A stretch of DNA of 64,000 nucleotides from Dermacentor variabilis (taxonomy: Eukaryota; Arthropoda; Arachnida; Ixodida; Ixodidae). The DNA is taken from the NCBI RefSeq assembly GCF_050947875.1, contig NC_134569.1, forward strand, positions 203,664,127-203,728,126. Direction: 5' to 3'. The position numbers and the translations under genes are program-made. Positions within the stretch are counted from its first letter, which is position 1. The number at the start of each line of letters is the position of its first letter. Positions 1 to 11,484 of the stretch are shown in pieces. The notes below the pieces were generated by a model. The model made no database searches. It saw nothing but the letters and a program-made list of their open reading frames with translations, and was not told the DNA's origin.

Positions 1-876
1 GGCGACCTCAAGAGCGAACGCTTCACCTTAGGAGCACGAGGAACCCCACAAGAAGCAGTTCTCTCACCATATTCCTTTAACATTACCATGAGAAAATTGC
101 CGCCACTCCTAGATGTCATACCCCAAGTTAGCCATTCAATTATAGGCAGACTACATAAGAACACGCTGAAGGGTAAACGGGAGCAGTACAGGAAGAGTTG
201 GAAATGTGAGGCATGCAGGGCTGGCGGAGGCAAAAGTGGCACCAGCACGCCGGCGCCAAGGACAGACTCGGACATTCTTACAAAACTCGCAGAAATGGAC
301 CGTAAGCTCAGTTCACTCCTTGTGATTCCAAACAAAAGGACAGAAATCGAGAAGTCGATGCAAATGCTATCTGATCAATTTGACAAAATTCAAAATAGTC
401 AAGATATCCAAGAGAAGGAAATCAAGGAAGTGAAACGTAAGGTAGAAAAGATTGAGCGTAGTGGCGCTTCAGAACAACTCTGTCGACTTGAGTCTGACCT
501 TGAAGCACTTGAGTGGCGCAGTAGAAGACTAAACATTGAAATACATGGGATTGCGGAAACCGAGGGGGAGAATCTACTTGAGAAGGTTAATAACCTAGGT
601 GCACAACTGGATATGCAACCCATCACAGCCCAAGATATAGTCGCTGTTCACAGATTGCCGGCCAAGACAGGGAAAGCCCGCGGAATCATTTTCCGCTTCG
701 TGCGCCAGGAGACTAGAGACGCTTGGATTGCCAAGCGAAAGCTTTTGAGAGAAAGTAGAAACAGGGTTTTTATTAATGAAAACCTAACCTCACGAACCAG
801 AAAGCTTCTTGCTGCCACTAAAGAATGGGCGAAGAATGCAGAATATCAGTTTGTCATTCAAATGACAAGGTGCTGA
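1..876 (+). CDS. LINE ORF1 protein, 5'-partial
   Basis: RNA-binding chaperone-like ORF1 product of the CR1-type LINE. The frame is open from base 1; the first ATG in view is at 88, so the true start is probably outside. From the ATG (262 aa) there is a short CxxC segment (KCEACRAG) that may be the end of a zinc-finger domain, a long charged coiled coil at about residues 60-145, and an L1-ORF1-like RRM/C-terminal region with the motif LNIEIHGI followed by VHRLPAKTGKARGIIFRF. This order matches ORF1 proteins of CR1-type LINEs. It ends in TGA about 100 bases before the first recognisable ORF2 sequence. No frameshift is visible in this part. Confidence 0.75.
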   Translation, partial: GDLKSERFTLGARGTPQEAVLSPYSFNITMRKLPPLLDVIPQVSHSIIGRLHKNTLKGKREQYRKSWKCEACRAGGGKSGTSTPAPRTDSDILTKLAEMDRKLSSLLVIPNKRTEIEKSMQMLSDQFDKIQNSQDIQEKEIKEVKRKVEKIERSGASEQLCRLESDLEALEWRSRRLNIEIHGIAETEGENLLEKVNNLGAQLDMQPITAQDIVAVHRLPAKTGKARGIIFRFVRQETRDAWIAKRKLLRESRNRVFINENLTSRTRKLLAATKEWAKNAEYQFVIQMTRC

Positions 877-980
877 TGCGCAAATCGAGTGCTGAACCAG
901 CGACGGTAGTGAAAGACGTGAATGAACCCCGGGCCATGAGCACCTGAGTCTTCGTTTTTGGTGTTACTGATGTAATTCCA

Positions 981-3817
981 ATGGAGAAGCTCGGTCTTAT
1001 CGATAAACAAAAATGGTTTTCTTCTTTTGCTGCAGTTAAAGGCGTGAGCTGTTTACATATGAGTGTACAATCTGTTTGTAACAAACTTGGTGAGCTAGAA
1101 ACCTTTTTCGATGACATAAATGACCTCTGTGATGTGATTACGTTATGTGAAATCTGGTACTCAAATGATGTTAATATTCTTCGACTACCGCAAAAGAAAA
1201 CACGTTGCTTGAACAGAACAACTCAACGTAGCGGTGATGTCTCTCTGCTGGTGACATATTCCATACCCTGTGACATATTGGAAGACTTTACAACAATAAC
1301 GCATGATGTCGAGTCATTGTGCATTCAAGCTGATGGTGTTATATTTGGTGTGTGCTATCGTCCACCAGACGGTGTCGTGCAGGAGTTCCTCACTTTTGTA
1401 GATCGTCTGTTGGCGTATGCGTGCGAAAACAAGAAAAAGTGATCCTTGGCGGCGATTATAACATTGACATGAGTGCATGTAGTGCTAGACAGCATGACTT
1501 ATTAAATATAATCTTGTTGAACAGTTGTATAAATGTTATAGAATCGAGTACTAGAATGCCAATGTCCTCGGAGGCTAAGTTAGATCTATTTATTACAAAC
1601 TATGAGCCTTCATATGTGAAAAGCGCTGTTTTAAGCAGCCCAATTGGTGATCATATTCCAATATGCATTTTTATCGAGCGCCAATTAAAAAAGGTTAAGA
1701 AAAATATAACTAGGGTATTTCAGAACATCAATGAGCGTACAATGGCAGCGTTTCAAACATAATTACAACGAGTAAGTTGGGAGGACGTACTTGAGGAATA
1801 TAATGCAGAAAGAGCCTACAATATCTTCATTGAAAAATTCTTAGTTGTGCATAAGAAACACTTCACCGTCAAACAATACAAACCCAAGTTGTGCAAAAAA
1901 CCATGGATAACAAGAGATCTATTAAAGAAAATAAAAAAACGCGAAAAGTTGTACGCCAGATTCACTAAAACTCGTGAAATTGCTGATCTTAAAGAATTTA
2001 AAGTTTACAGGAACCGTCTAAACAAGGAAATAAGGAAAACCAGAGATAACTATTATCTACAATCTTTTTATTGTGTGATGGAAACTCAGAAAAACTGTGG
2101 AGGAACCTTGATAATATATTAGAGCGGAAACAACGCGCAGAACCTATTGAAAAAATCAGCCTAGAAGGTCGTTTACTGTCCGAAACAGACATGGTGAATG
2201 TCTTTACCGAATACTTCCTGAACAGAGAAACACAAGCGCATACACGCACGGAAACCACTCTCTCCCTACCCGGAAGCTCAAACACAATCTTTTTCCATCC
2301 AACTAATGTTGGCGAGGTCTGCTCTGTATTTATGGCAATGAAAAACTCTAAAAGTTGTGATTCAGACGACCTGCAGATAAAACCCATAAAATATGTCATA
2401 CACGATATAGCCCCCATTCTAGTTCATATCTATAATACCTCTATTGCTGAAGGCATCTTTCCATCAAAAATGAAGGTTGTTAAAGTCATTCGAATATATA
2501 AGAAGGAAGACAGGCTCAATATTCAAAATTATCGTCCCATATCAATTTTACCGCACTTTTCTAAGGGACTTGAAAAAATAATATTGATCCAGTTAACATC
2601 CTTCTGTGAAAAATATCGCGTTGTCACGAAAGCTCAGTTTGGCTTTCAAAAAAACAAACCAACACAGTTAGCACTACTACACCAGAAAGGCCATATACTG
2701 CAAAATTTTGAAAGGAAGCAACTGACAATAGGTATATTTATAGACTTTACTCAGGCCTTCGATCATATTAACCATAACCTATTATTAACAAAGCTTGATA
2801 CGTATGGTATCAGGGGCCTCCCACTGCAGTTAATTAAGTCATATTTAGGAAAAAGACGGCAATATGTGCACATATTTTTAAATCGTTTTCTGGAGAAATA
2901 AAAATAGGAGTCCCACAAGGAAGCATTCTTGGACCGCTGCTTTTTAACTTATATATAAACGATATTGTTCTGATCTATCCCAAGGCAAAATTTATCATAT
3001 ATGCAGACGATACTAGTGTGTTTCTTTCATCGGCATCTTATACTAGTTTAATAAACAGCGCAAACGAGTTTCTCCAGAACATATCCTCATGGTCTATAGA
3101 AAATTATCTAAAATAAATTCAAATAAGACAAAAGGCGTAATCTTTTATGCGAAAGGCACACAGATTCCACAAAGCCACACTCTAGAGATGAACAATGGGA
3201 GCATAGAAATAGTAAACGAAATTAAAGCATTAGGTACATACTTCTCTAGTACGCTAAACTGGGATCGACAAGTAGACGCTGTAGTACAAAAGCTTAGCCG
3301 TATCGCAGGAATGCTAAACAAGGACAGATATCGCCTACCAACATCCGTAAAAATATTAATTTATCACTCACTATTTGCATCACACATTAATTATACACAC
3401 CTTGTGTGGGGCACAACAACTGAAACTAACCTCAGGAAAATACACTTACTACAGAAAAAGATCGTACGTATCATTGCAAACGTGCCATATCACAGTCACA
3501 GTGAGCACCTGTTTGAACAATACAACATACCTACAATCTACTCTCTATACAACCGCTCTCTCCTGCGTATATGGCACTCAAACTCAAACTCTGAAAACAG
3601 CGTACTTAATGAAATTGCATGTCTGCAAAGAAATACAGCTACCTATATTACCCGTCACGGAGAATATTGGTCTGTACCCCCTTCAAGAACCAACTAAGGT
3701 TTGCAAATGACGAAAAATAAATTACCCAGACTGCTTAATTCATTACATGACGCTGGCATTGACATCATTAACATAACACGGTCAGAACTGTCGTTACTTA
3801 TCAGAACCTTCACCTAA
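981..3817 (+). pseudogene. LINE ORF2 (endonuclease-reverse transcriptase), broken
   Basis: Remnant of the retrotransposition enzyme. The AP-like endonuclease lies at 981-1762, with recognisable LCEIWYSN, GVCYRPPDG, GGDYNID and IGDHIPI blocks. The RT lies at about 2071-3113: YRPISILPHFSKG, FIDFTQAFDHINH, GVPQGSILGPLLFNLYIND and the catalytic YADDT at 3000-3014. The C-terminal thumb region continues to a stop near 3817. Breaks: frame change near 1400, TAA at 1760-1762, frame changes near 2100, 2895 and 3110, and another at about 3697. Each domain is clear but no product can be made. No RNase H follows. Confidence 0.85.
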
Positions 3818-4316
3818 ATAATGAATCAAGCCTAATTTCTTTTTCACCTGTATTCACATGTGTGTCTTGTTAAATGTTTGTAATGACATAATGTTTGCTC
3901 GTCCTTTTCTTTCTCTTAATAATTCCAATATTATTCGACCATCGTATCTTTTAACCTTTAATTATGCATCGTCAATTGTACGCGATTTTCACTTCTATTT
4001 ACGTATTGCCAAGTGTATGTAATGGGGTGGTGCGTACCATCTGCACTGCTTTTATTTGTCCTTATCCCATTTCTTTGTTTCTTTTTTTGTTTGTTCCGTT
4101 ATAGAAAATTCTCTTGAATTGATTGATGATTGTAATTAATATTTATATGTAATGTTCTTTGCGTACGGTTGACTGCGCTACTCACTGCCACCATGTAACA
4201 CGGGGGCTAAGGGCACCTCAAGTTAACTCATTGCAGCTTTTATCTTAGCCCCTGTCATTGTATTTTAGCAATGGAAACAAATAAATAAAGAAAGAAAAGA
4301 AAGAAAGAAAGAATCT
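3818..4316 (+). other. 3' UTR and tail of the CR1-type LINE
   Basis: AT-rich sequence without coding potential between the ORF2 stop and a simple A/GAAA-rich run at about 4281-4312. An AATAAATAAA stretch sits at the start of the tail. This is read as the LINE 3' UTR and 3' terminus. Confidence 0.6.
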
Positions 4317-5284
4317 GGACAAACACTGGCTCAGATGGCAAAATTTCAGAGGCACTGCGGACACGGTTCGGACACGGTTCAAGACTGCGTTAAACTAAAC
4401 GGGCTAACATGTTCTGCCCAGAAATTCAAACTACTGATAATCAGAAACAGAACAGACAAAACAGACAGCCAACAGCAGGCCTTCACAATAGGGGTTCGAA
4501 TCGAATCTGGCCCAGTCCCGCCTGCGCTGACCATCCGGGTGCTAGGAATGCTCATACATCACAACACCCGCAACGCAGAGGCTATAGCCGGGCTACATCC
4601 ACGATCTGACAAATGTGCGGATTAATAAAAAGAATCGCATCAAGGCACACAGGCATGAAGGAAGAGGACCTATGCCGGCTGATCCAGGCTTTCCGGATCA
4701 GTCGCATAGTGTACTCCCTCCCTTACAGCCACCTAAGGCGAGCGGATAGGGACAAAATTAACGCCTTAATCTGTCTAGCATAAAGAACAGCGTTGGGCCT
4801 ACCCACGTACACCTATTCGCACAAACTAACGACATTAGGAAAACATAACACTACAGAAAAACTGATCGATGCGCACAAAACGGCGCATATTTTCCGTCTG
4901 TCTGGTACACTAGCCGCCAGGTACATTCTGGAAAAGCTGGGCCTAAATCCCACAATGGCCTCTGTGGGACGAACCCCTTTGCCACAAATTGCAAGACGAC
5001 AACTGATCATTAAGCTTATTCCTAAAAACATGCTCCCAGGAAGGCACGACAGTCGTCGTACGGCCAGGGCAAAGCAGCTGTGGGATAAGTATAAGGACAA
5101 CCACTCTGTTGCCTATGTGGATGCGGCCGGCGCAAGGTAACCGAAAATACGTTGTGAGCGTAATGACCGAGAGCGGCCGCATTTTATGCGCGGCCACGGT
5201 CGAGGCCTTCTCCGCCCTTGAAGCGGAGGAGACTGCGATCGCTCTAGCCATCGCGATTGACTTTGTTCATACAATCATGAGCGA
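4317..5284 (+). pseudogene. I-type LINE fragment: RT C-terminus and start of RNase H
   Basis: Internal piece of an ORF2 from an RNase H-bearing LINE, truncated at both ends. Frames at 4335-4625, 4793-5140 and 5109-5284 together give the RT-to-RNase H linker (LGLPTYTYSHKL, KTAHIFRLSGT), then the first RNase H strand (VAYVDAAG, catalytic Asp) and the next helix (EAEETAIALAIA, catalytic Glu). Stops and frame changes separate the pieces. The fragment ends abruptly where it meets sequence coding on the opposite strand. Family placement rests on memory of tick I-type LINEs. Confidence 0.65.
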
Positions 5285-5742
5285 TTGCTGTATACGTTTA
5301 CTGTATACGTACTGCTGTATACGTTTACTTTACTGTTTACGTTACGGACGAAGAGTCTTCGGCCACGCTTAGGAATTAATTCTACGAACACGTGGGGTGT
5401 GCTTACGCAGGCAAGTCCGCGCTGCGCCACAGTGACGTTACGTCGAACGGGCGCGCCGCACCGCGACCGCCTACGACCGCCCCCGGCACCGCGCCAGCCG
5501 CCACGCGAGGTGTAACCCGTTTCCTTCTTTGCCTGTTGTCCGTTGCGGGCTATGGCTTTGTAGCCAGCTAATTTGACCGGATGGTTTGCCTCCTGTAAAA
5601 GGATCACGACCGGTTTCGTCTCACGGCTGTGTATGAGTTGCTGGAGATTACCCCGCTTCCTCCTGTAACCCCGGCAGTTCCACTGCATTATTCTGTACTG
5701 TTGCTTGCTAGTTTTAGTGTGGTTCTTTGGGTGTGTAGCCAT
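5275..5742 (-). pseudogene. LINE-X ORF2 N-terminus (endonuclease), truncated
   Basis: Start of an I-type LINE ORF2 on the minus strand. The first ATG (5742) is followed by the typical block RIMQWNCRGYRRKRGNL and LLQEAN, and further on by HVFVELIP and RRLFVRNVNS, which fit the first half of an EEP (AP-like) endonuclease. The middle is GC-rich and may hold an insertion or a local frame change. Similarity stops at about 5285 in a small tandem repeat. It lies just downstream of the LINE-X ORF1 end, as expected for a bicistronic LINE. Confidence 0.65.
5285..5345. repeat. Short tandem repeat of a TGTATACGTTTACT-like unit
   Basis: Three to four imperfect units built on CTGTATACGTTTA lie end to end, exactly where the plus-strand RNase H fragment meets the minus-strand endonuclease fragment of LINE-X. 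The repeat encodes duplicated residues in the LINE-X frame, so it probably arose by local duplication at or near the junction. Confidence 0.7.
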
Positions 5743-5757
5743 GGTGATGCTTATGTT

Positions 5758-6202
5758 TAATTTAACCCGTCACCATCGAGGCGACTTGGTTGCTGCTGTG
5801 GTTGCGTCTCTACGTCTGTGAGCGTGTTTTGCTGCTGCTGATGTTTGCTGATACTCTTGTTGCTGTCTAGCGTACGGCTTGCTCCTCGTTCTGATTGGTC
5901 TGCCGCAGCTGGCGGCAACCTAGCTTGAATGTCGAATTCTTTTTTTTATTATATGGTATTTAGGATATGTTGTCGCCTTTAATTGGCGCTGGCTACTCCT
6001 TTTGCATAGGGATTTAAAAATAAAACGAATAAATCGTAACAAAACAGTGAAATCATAACACATAACGTCTGCGCGCGCCAAGTGCGCGGCGAAAATTTGT
6101 GTCATTTGCTCAGAGATCTTACCTACCGCGTTATTGAACATTTCATTTATATGTGCCGTCTGTTTCGCAAAGCGTTCCTCGAGGCTTTTCTCGATGTTGT
6201 CC
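5758..6202 (-). pseudogene. LINE-X ORF1, C-terminal part
   Basis: Minus-strand reading gives a coiled-coil segment (NIEKSLEERFAKQ, then KISEQMTQIFAAHL) close to 6195-6060 and a Gln-rich tail (SKHQQQQN) ending near 5757, fifteen bases before the ORF2 start. An AT-rich stretch at about 5930-6060 interrupts the protein and looks inserted. This is the downstream half of the ORF1 whose N-terminal half lies at 11485-12376. The two are separated by LINE-Y, which inserted within the gene. Confidence 0.6.
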
Positions 6203-6216
6203 CCTCGTTTCTGTGG
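6203..6216. repeat. Target-site duplication of LINE-Y, left copy
   Basis: CCTCGTTTCTGTGG directly precedes the (GA)n tail end of LINE-Y. Its partner at 11473-11484 (CCTCGTTTGTGG) differs only by two missing bases. The paired copies mark the ends of the LINE-Y insertion. Confidence 0.6.
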
Positions 6217-6370
6217 AGAGAGAGAGAGAGCAAATGATAAAGTAAAAGTAGGGAGGTTAACCAGGACTCAGCCCGGTTGGCTACCCTACACTGGGGAAAG
6301 GGAAACGGGGATGGAAAGATTAAAAGAAGAGAAAGTCTACTGGGGATATCGTTCGGTCAATCAGTCCGGA

Positions 6371-9300
6371 TTACAGACGCTGACTCAATCCAGTAGCTCT
6401 CAAATATCGCAGCAGCGCTTTTGTGGCCTTTTGTAGCTGCGGTAAGCGAGGCCATGGTCCCAAGATCTTGTTCAAGGTGAACGATGTTCTATCTAGCTGA
6501 TTGAGAGCTGTGCAGAGTTCATGTCTTTCGTTTTGAAAAGATGGGCAGTAGCACAGTGGATGTTCTATAGTTTCCTCGAAACCACAGGCATTGCAGTCGG
6601 CGCTATCAGCCATTCCAATCAAAAACGTACATGCACTGGTGAATGCGACGCCCAAGCGTAAACGGCGCAGCATTGTTTCCTCATTTCGCGCAAGCCCTGG
6701 TAACAGCCGCAGTTCCATAGAGGGGTCGAGGGAATGCAATCGATCTTGGGTGAATCAGGTGTGTTCCACTTCTCTAATGTCATACGATGTGCTAGCTTGC
6801 TTAGGTGTTGGGCTGCGTCGGTCCGCGATAAAGGTACAGAAACAATGGTTGCTCCTTGGTGTGCTTTCCTAGCAGCTTCGTCAGCGAGGTCATTGCCGGA
6901 GATAGCGCAATGGCCAGGCAGCCACTGAAACACGACGTCGTGTCCTTTCGCTATCATACGATGATGCATTTCTCGTATCTCCGACACTAGTTGTTCACAG
7001 GTCCCGCGAATAAGAGATGACAGAAGGCATTGTAAGGCCGCCTTCGAATCGCAGAATATTGCCCACCGATTAGCGGGTTGGTTGTTAATGTAATCAACGG
7101 CACCTCAGAGGGCAACAAGCTCCGACCCGGTCGATGTTGTCAAGTGAGAAATCTTGTATCCCATGCTAATTGATCGTGATGGTATAACCACTGCGCCGGT
7201 GGAGCTGGTCTGAGTGGAAGAGCCATCCGTATATATGTGGACTCGGTCAATGTAGACATTGTTCAAACAATCAAGAGCTGCTTGCTTCAGAGCCAAGGTA
7301 GGCAAGTCGGTCTTCTTTCTTATCCCTGGAACCGTAAGACGCACTTGAGGATGTTCTAAACACCACAAAGCTGAAGTCCGATGGTAGACAGGCACGATGG
7401 AGGCTGACCTCGTTGGAGAACGACGCCTGTGGACGACGTTCTGGCAGGCAGGCAAGAGAGCTTGATTGCATGCGTGAAACATGACGAACATGAGCCCTAA
7501 GCGTGTCGGTGTTAATGTAAGTCGTGATCGGATGGTCTCGAGCCATTATATTGGTTCCTGCTGGTGAGGCCATTTTGCGGAAGGCTAGGCAAACACGTAG
7601 CGCCAGTGCTTGCACGCTCTGAAGTTCTCGAATATTTGACTTGCATGTTTTAGCAAGCACGGGAGGACTATAGCGTAGCAATCCGATAAAAAGTGCTCGA
7701 TATAACTGTAGCATGGAGCCCAGTGACGATCCCTTTGTTTTTCCGGCGATAAACTTGAATATATGAACAATAGATGTGAGCTTCTTCAAGTGGGCAACAT
7801 GAGGGCTCCAAGAGAGGTGCCGGTCCACAATGACACCCAAAAACCGATTATTTCTCTTGTAGGAGATAGGCTGGCCATTGATGCATACTGGATAAGGAAT
7901 CATCGCTTTTCGTGTAAAAGCGACTAACGCACATTTTTCGGTTGAGATGGCAAGGCCTTGTGTGTGAAGATAGTGAGATGCCTGAGCTGCTGTTTTCTGT
8001 AGCCTTGCGCGAACCTGCAGGCGAGTGACCGCTGATGAGCAGATGCAGATGTCGTCGGCGTAGATTGAGACACTCTCTGTTTCCGGTAGGGATTCGGCCA
8101 GCCCAAGAAGCGCGAGGTTGGAAAGAATAGGGCTTAGTACACCACCTTGGGGAACTCCTCGGCATATGCAGTGGTCGGTAGTCGGACCATTTTCCGTTCG
8201 TACGACCTTTGTGTCAAATAGTTTCTGATCCATCGATATACTCGCCCTGCTAGTCCAATTGTCAAAAGTGCGTCTAGAATGGGTTGATGGGAATCGTTGT
8301 CGTAAGCGCCTTTCACGTCCAGAAAGAACGCTACTGATAATCGTTTCCAAAATTTTTGCTGTTCTACAGATGACACTAAATCGATGACACTGTCAATCGA
8401 TGAACCGCGTCGTCGAAATACCGCCATAGAATCAGGGTAAATTTTGTGTTCTAGGTACCATTCGAGACGCATGAGGATTATGCGTTCCATGAGCTTCCCG
8501 ACGCAGCTGGCAAGTGCTATAGGCCGATACGATGCCAGTTCGAGCGGCGACTTTCCTGCTTTTAGTGGCGGTACCAGGCGGCTGCGTTTCCATTCCTGTG
8601 GGACGACACCATCTTGCCATGAACTATTAAAAAGGCTGAGGAGTTCTCTTCGTGCTTCTCGGCCTAGGTGGCGCAAAGCAGTATATGTTATGCCATCGGG
8701 CCCTGGTGAAGACGGACACCTACAGAGGGTCATAGCAGCTTCTAACTCTCCCATAGAGAATGGAGCCTCCATACTTGTATCTCGTGGACCGGGGATGTCG
8801 CTTAAAGCCATGTCAGGGACTAAAACTGCGGCGCCGGCGATTTTCGCGCAAAATTCCTCTGCAACGTCTATCTCGCGGCGGTTTTGATACAGAGCAAGGG
8901 CGTTAAAAGAGAGTCGTTGCTGGGCTCTTGAGCAAAGGCCCCGTAGGGTACGCCCCACACGGGACAATGGCTTGCGGGGGTCTAGTGACTCGCAAAAGCA
9001 TTTCCATCTTTGATCCGCTAGCTTATCCATTCGGCGTTTGATCTTCTTTTGCATGCGCCGAGCTCCTCCGAGGCCAAGCATTGACTTTGTGCGCCTATAC
9101 CTCCTTCCAGCACGGCGACGTATTGTATGAAGCCTTTCCAATTCAATGTCATTCTCTGTGCGCTTTGACGAATGCGTGAAGCAACGCGTGCAATCTTGCA
9201 TTGCGTCTGCAATTATGTCTTCTAATCTGCGTGCGATAGTTTCTTGCAGGTTTCTTCTACTCGATCTTGAGAGACTAACCAGTCGGTTTGGCGAGATACA

Positions 9301-10041
9301 TCCGGTAATGCGGCGTCTAGTCCATCGATTCTCACACAAGTCGGAATATGATCACTTCCTTGGTTTCAATATCAGTGAACCACTGCACGCTCGAAGTCAG
9401 GCAACGTGACACGAAAGTCAAGTCAAGGCAGCTGCTGTACGTTGTTCCTCGCGGAAATGTCGGACTTCCGTCATTTAGAAGACACAGGTTGTGGCCTGAT
9501 GCAAAGGATATTAGTGACCTGCCCCTCGAATTTATCCTGGAGCTTTCCCATATATGGTGGTGAGCGTTGAAGTCCCCTGTTATTATCCAAGGACCGGGAG
9601 TAGCAGCCATAATATCCTTTAGTAGCAGCCATAATATCCATTGGTCTTTTGCTGCCAAACTGACTTGTTGGGGATAGGTAGACGCCAATAATAGTAAAAA
9701 ATAATAGTAAAAGACAACCTCTTCTTTTTCACATTAATACAGACGTACTGGTTACCGTTGTGTGGCGCTACGGGTTGCGAAAAATACGTTAGGTCTTTGC
9801 GAATGTAAACCAGAACCTTACTACTACGGACACACGTTGTTGAAACAAAAGGTTCATATCCTGATAGTCTTATGGAGGCTGATAAGTTCGGGTCACAGAT
9901 CACCAGTATAGGAAAGTGGTAGTCAAACACGAACTGCCGAAAATTTGAAATACGTGACCTCAGGCCTCTCGCATTCCATTGGAATATGGAGGCACTCCTG
10001 ACATCATCCCGGAACGATCGCTGTTGCTGTCGATGAGCCAT
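6371..10041 (-). pseudogene. LINE-Y ORF2: endonuclease, RT, RNase H, zinc motif
   Basis: Reads right to left. Endonuclease at 10041-9340 (FQWNARGLRSRI, then ITGDFNAHHHIWESS and SSCLDLTFVS). RT at 9339-7800 (SYRPIALASCVGKLMERI, FLDVKGAYDN, GVPQGGVLSPILSNLAL and catalytic YADDICICSS). RNase H at 7250-6850 (VHIYTDGSS, later VVFQWLPGHCAISGNDLADE). The C-terminal zinc motif CNACGFEETIEHPLCYC is at about 6600-6550, with a stop at 6371. Frame breaks occur near 9650, 9335, 8140, 7270, 7105 and 6730. The break near 9650 coincides with short tandem duplications (9602-9638 and about 9686-9712). Confidence 0.85.
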
Positions 10042-10310
10042 GGTTCTGCTGTAGAAGTTCTCAAGGACTAGACTTCTGAAGGCTCGCTAGAACCGGATTG
10101 ATGGCGTCCAGCACTTGCAACGCACTTCGAGCTGTTGGTGTCTGTCGCTCGTCCAGAAGAGCACGAATAGCACTCATATGAGAGGTGACCATGACAACAA
10201 TTTGTTGATCTTGGTCCGTCAGTTTATAAGGAACAGTCGAAGTTTCCCTTGCTGTAGAAGTCTGATTTCGCTCAGTAGGAGCATGTAGCCTAGGGAGTGC
10301 AGGCCAAGCG

Positions 10311-11184
10311 TCAGCAGCCGGGCTTATCGTTGCACCTTCGTCCTTTTAGATGGTTGCTTTTGGCCTGGGTGGAAGAGTGAGTGGTAATGTACGTGGCTGC
10401 AGAGACCTTGGAGGTCCGTGATTGACGTCGACGGCACGATTGTCGCCGCCTAATAGATGTTGCTGCTCTTCGGTGATACGAGTGGTCTCCAACCATTTTC
10501 TTCAATATTGTCATTTCCTTGCGAATTAAAGGGCATTCCTTCGAGGATGCATCGTGAGGGCCGCTGCAGTTTGTGCACGTCAGCACACTGGCCTCGCACG
10601 TGTTAGTGGTGTAGGGCCCAGTGCAGCGAGAACAGACGGTAGTGTTCTTGCACACACTACTCACATGCCGAAACTTCATGCACTTCCAACACTGCAGCGG
10701 TTTTGGTATGAAGGAGCGAACTGCGTGTCAGAAGTGGCCCACTTTTACATGCGATGGTAGGGATTCGCCTTTAAATACGATTTCGACACACCGTGACGTG
10801 CCGAGACGAAACGCGTTTGTGATGATGTTGTTTTCTGTAGCCGGCTTGATTAAGATCGACAGATCGGAGTCGACAATGGTCTCGTCAACATCGTAAATCA
10901 CGCCAATACTGACTTGTTTGCCCAGTGGAATATGAGGGCGAACTTTCATCCCGTCAAGTTCCGTGATATTGGGCAAAGAATCCAACGCAGCCACGTATTC
11001 TACGTCAATCGCTAGGACGTTCTTACGGTTGTTCACTCTGATGTCTTTGATTTCATTCGGAACTAGTGCCTCCAGATGTGAAGACACGGCTTGCCTGTTG
11101 AGGCGTCTCAGGTTGTCAGTAGCGAGAACTGGCTCGAACAGGATGGTGACGCGCGTGAGACTCCATCGGACGCGCGTGAGACTC
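10311..11184 (-). pseudogene. LINE-Y ORF1: RRM-like region and CCHC knuckles
   Basis: RNA-binding ORF1 of LINE-Y. The first part (11150-10740) contains LRRLNRQAVSSHLEALVP, IKDIRVNNRKNVLAIDV and a region ending RCVEIVFKGESLPSHV, a pre-knuckle fold found in I-type LINE ORF1. It is followed by three zinc knuckles at about 10720-10560: CWKCMKFRHVSSVC, CSRCTGPYTTNTC (metal-binding His lost) and CTNCSGPHDASSKEC. A frame change lies between the two halves near 10730. No in-frame ATG fits the upstream end, because a 21-bp tandem duplication at 11149-11190 sits where the start is expected. Confidence 0.75.
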
Positions 11185-11472
11185 CATCTCTATCGCAGTT
11201 AAGGAGGAAACAGCAGTTCACTGGCAAAGTTTAAGAAATCCACACTATAAATAGAGCAGGAAGACTCGGCGTTCTGCCTGAAAGGCACTTTGTCTGTAAT
11301 TTCTCGTAACGGCCGCATCGCTCTTTGATGTCGGGTCTTGCGGGATCTAGTGCTATCCTTCTCGCAGTAACTGGGCAGCCTTCGCGTTCGTTCGCCGTCT
11401 CCACTAAGCTGCCTGGCCGGCTCAGGCCGTGACCGAATCGGCGATCGAGGCGGCGGGCCGGGACGGCGGCAT

Positions 11473-11484
11473 CCTCGTTTGTGG
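11473..11484. repeat. Target-site duplication of LINE-Y, right copy
   Basis: CCTCGTTTGTGG adjoins the 5' end of LINE-Y and matches 6203-6216 apart from a two-base gap. Reading on the minus strand, LINE-X ORF1 runs into this site from one side and resumes at the other copy. Confidence 0.55.

Larger units (their letters stand above)
1..4316 (+). mobile_element. CR1/Jockey-type LINE, cut by the window edge
   Basis: Non-LTR retrotransposon in the order ORF1 (coiled coil and nucleic-acid-binding region), endonuclease, reverse transcriptase, 3' UTR, and an A-rich/GAAA-rich tail at about 4281-4312. No RNase H domain is seen, which fits CR1/Jockey/L2-type families rather than I-type. The reading frame is open from base 1, so the element continues to the left. 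ORF1 is intact in the visible part, but ORF2 is broken several times, so this copy is dead. Clade assignment is from motif style only and was not tested by phylogeny. Confidence 0.85.
6217..11472 (-). mobile_element. LINE-Y: near full-length I-type LINE
   Basis: About 5.26 kb, minus strand: probable 5' UTR (11200-11472), ORF1 with three CCHC knuckles, ORF2 with endonuclease, RT, RNase H and a C-terminal zinc motif, then a 3' UTR ending in a CT/GA dinucleotide tail at 6217-6232. The 3' UTR (6240-6300) is of a kind that I recognise as recurrent in tick I-type LINEs. The element is flanked by an imperfect 12-14 bp target duplication and interrupts LINE-X ORF1. Several frameshifts make it inactive. 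Confidence 0.8.

Noticed and set aside
4317..6202. Twin-priming inversion of one LINE
   Set aside because: Twin priming gives an inverted 5' part followed by a forward 3' part. Here the forward 3' part comes first and the inverted 5' part follows, and both are internally truncated.
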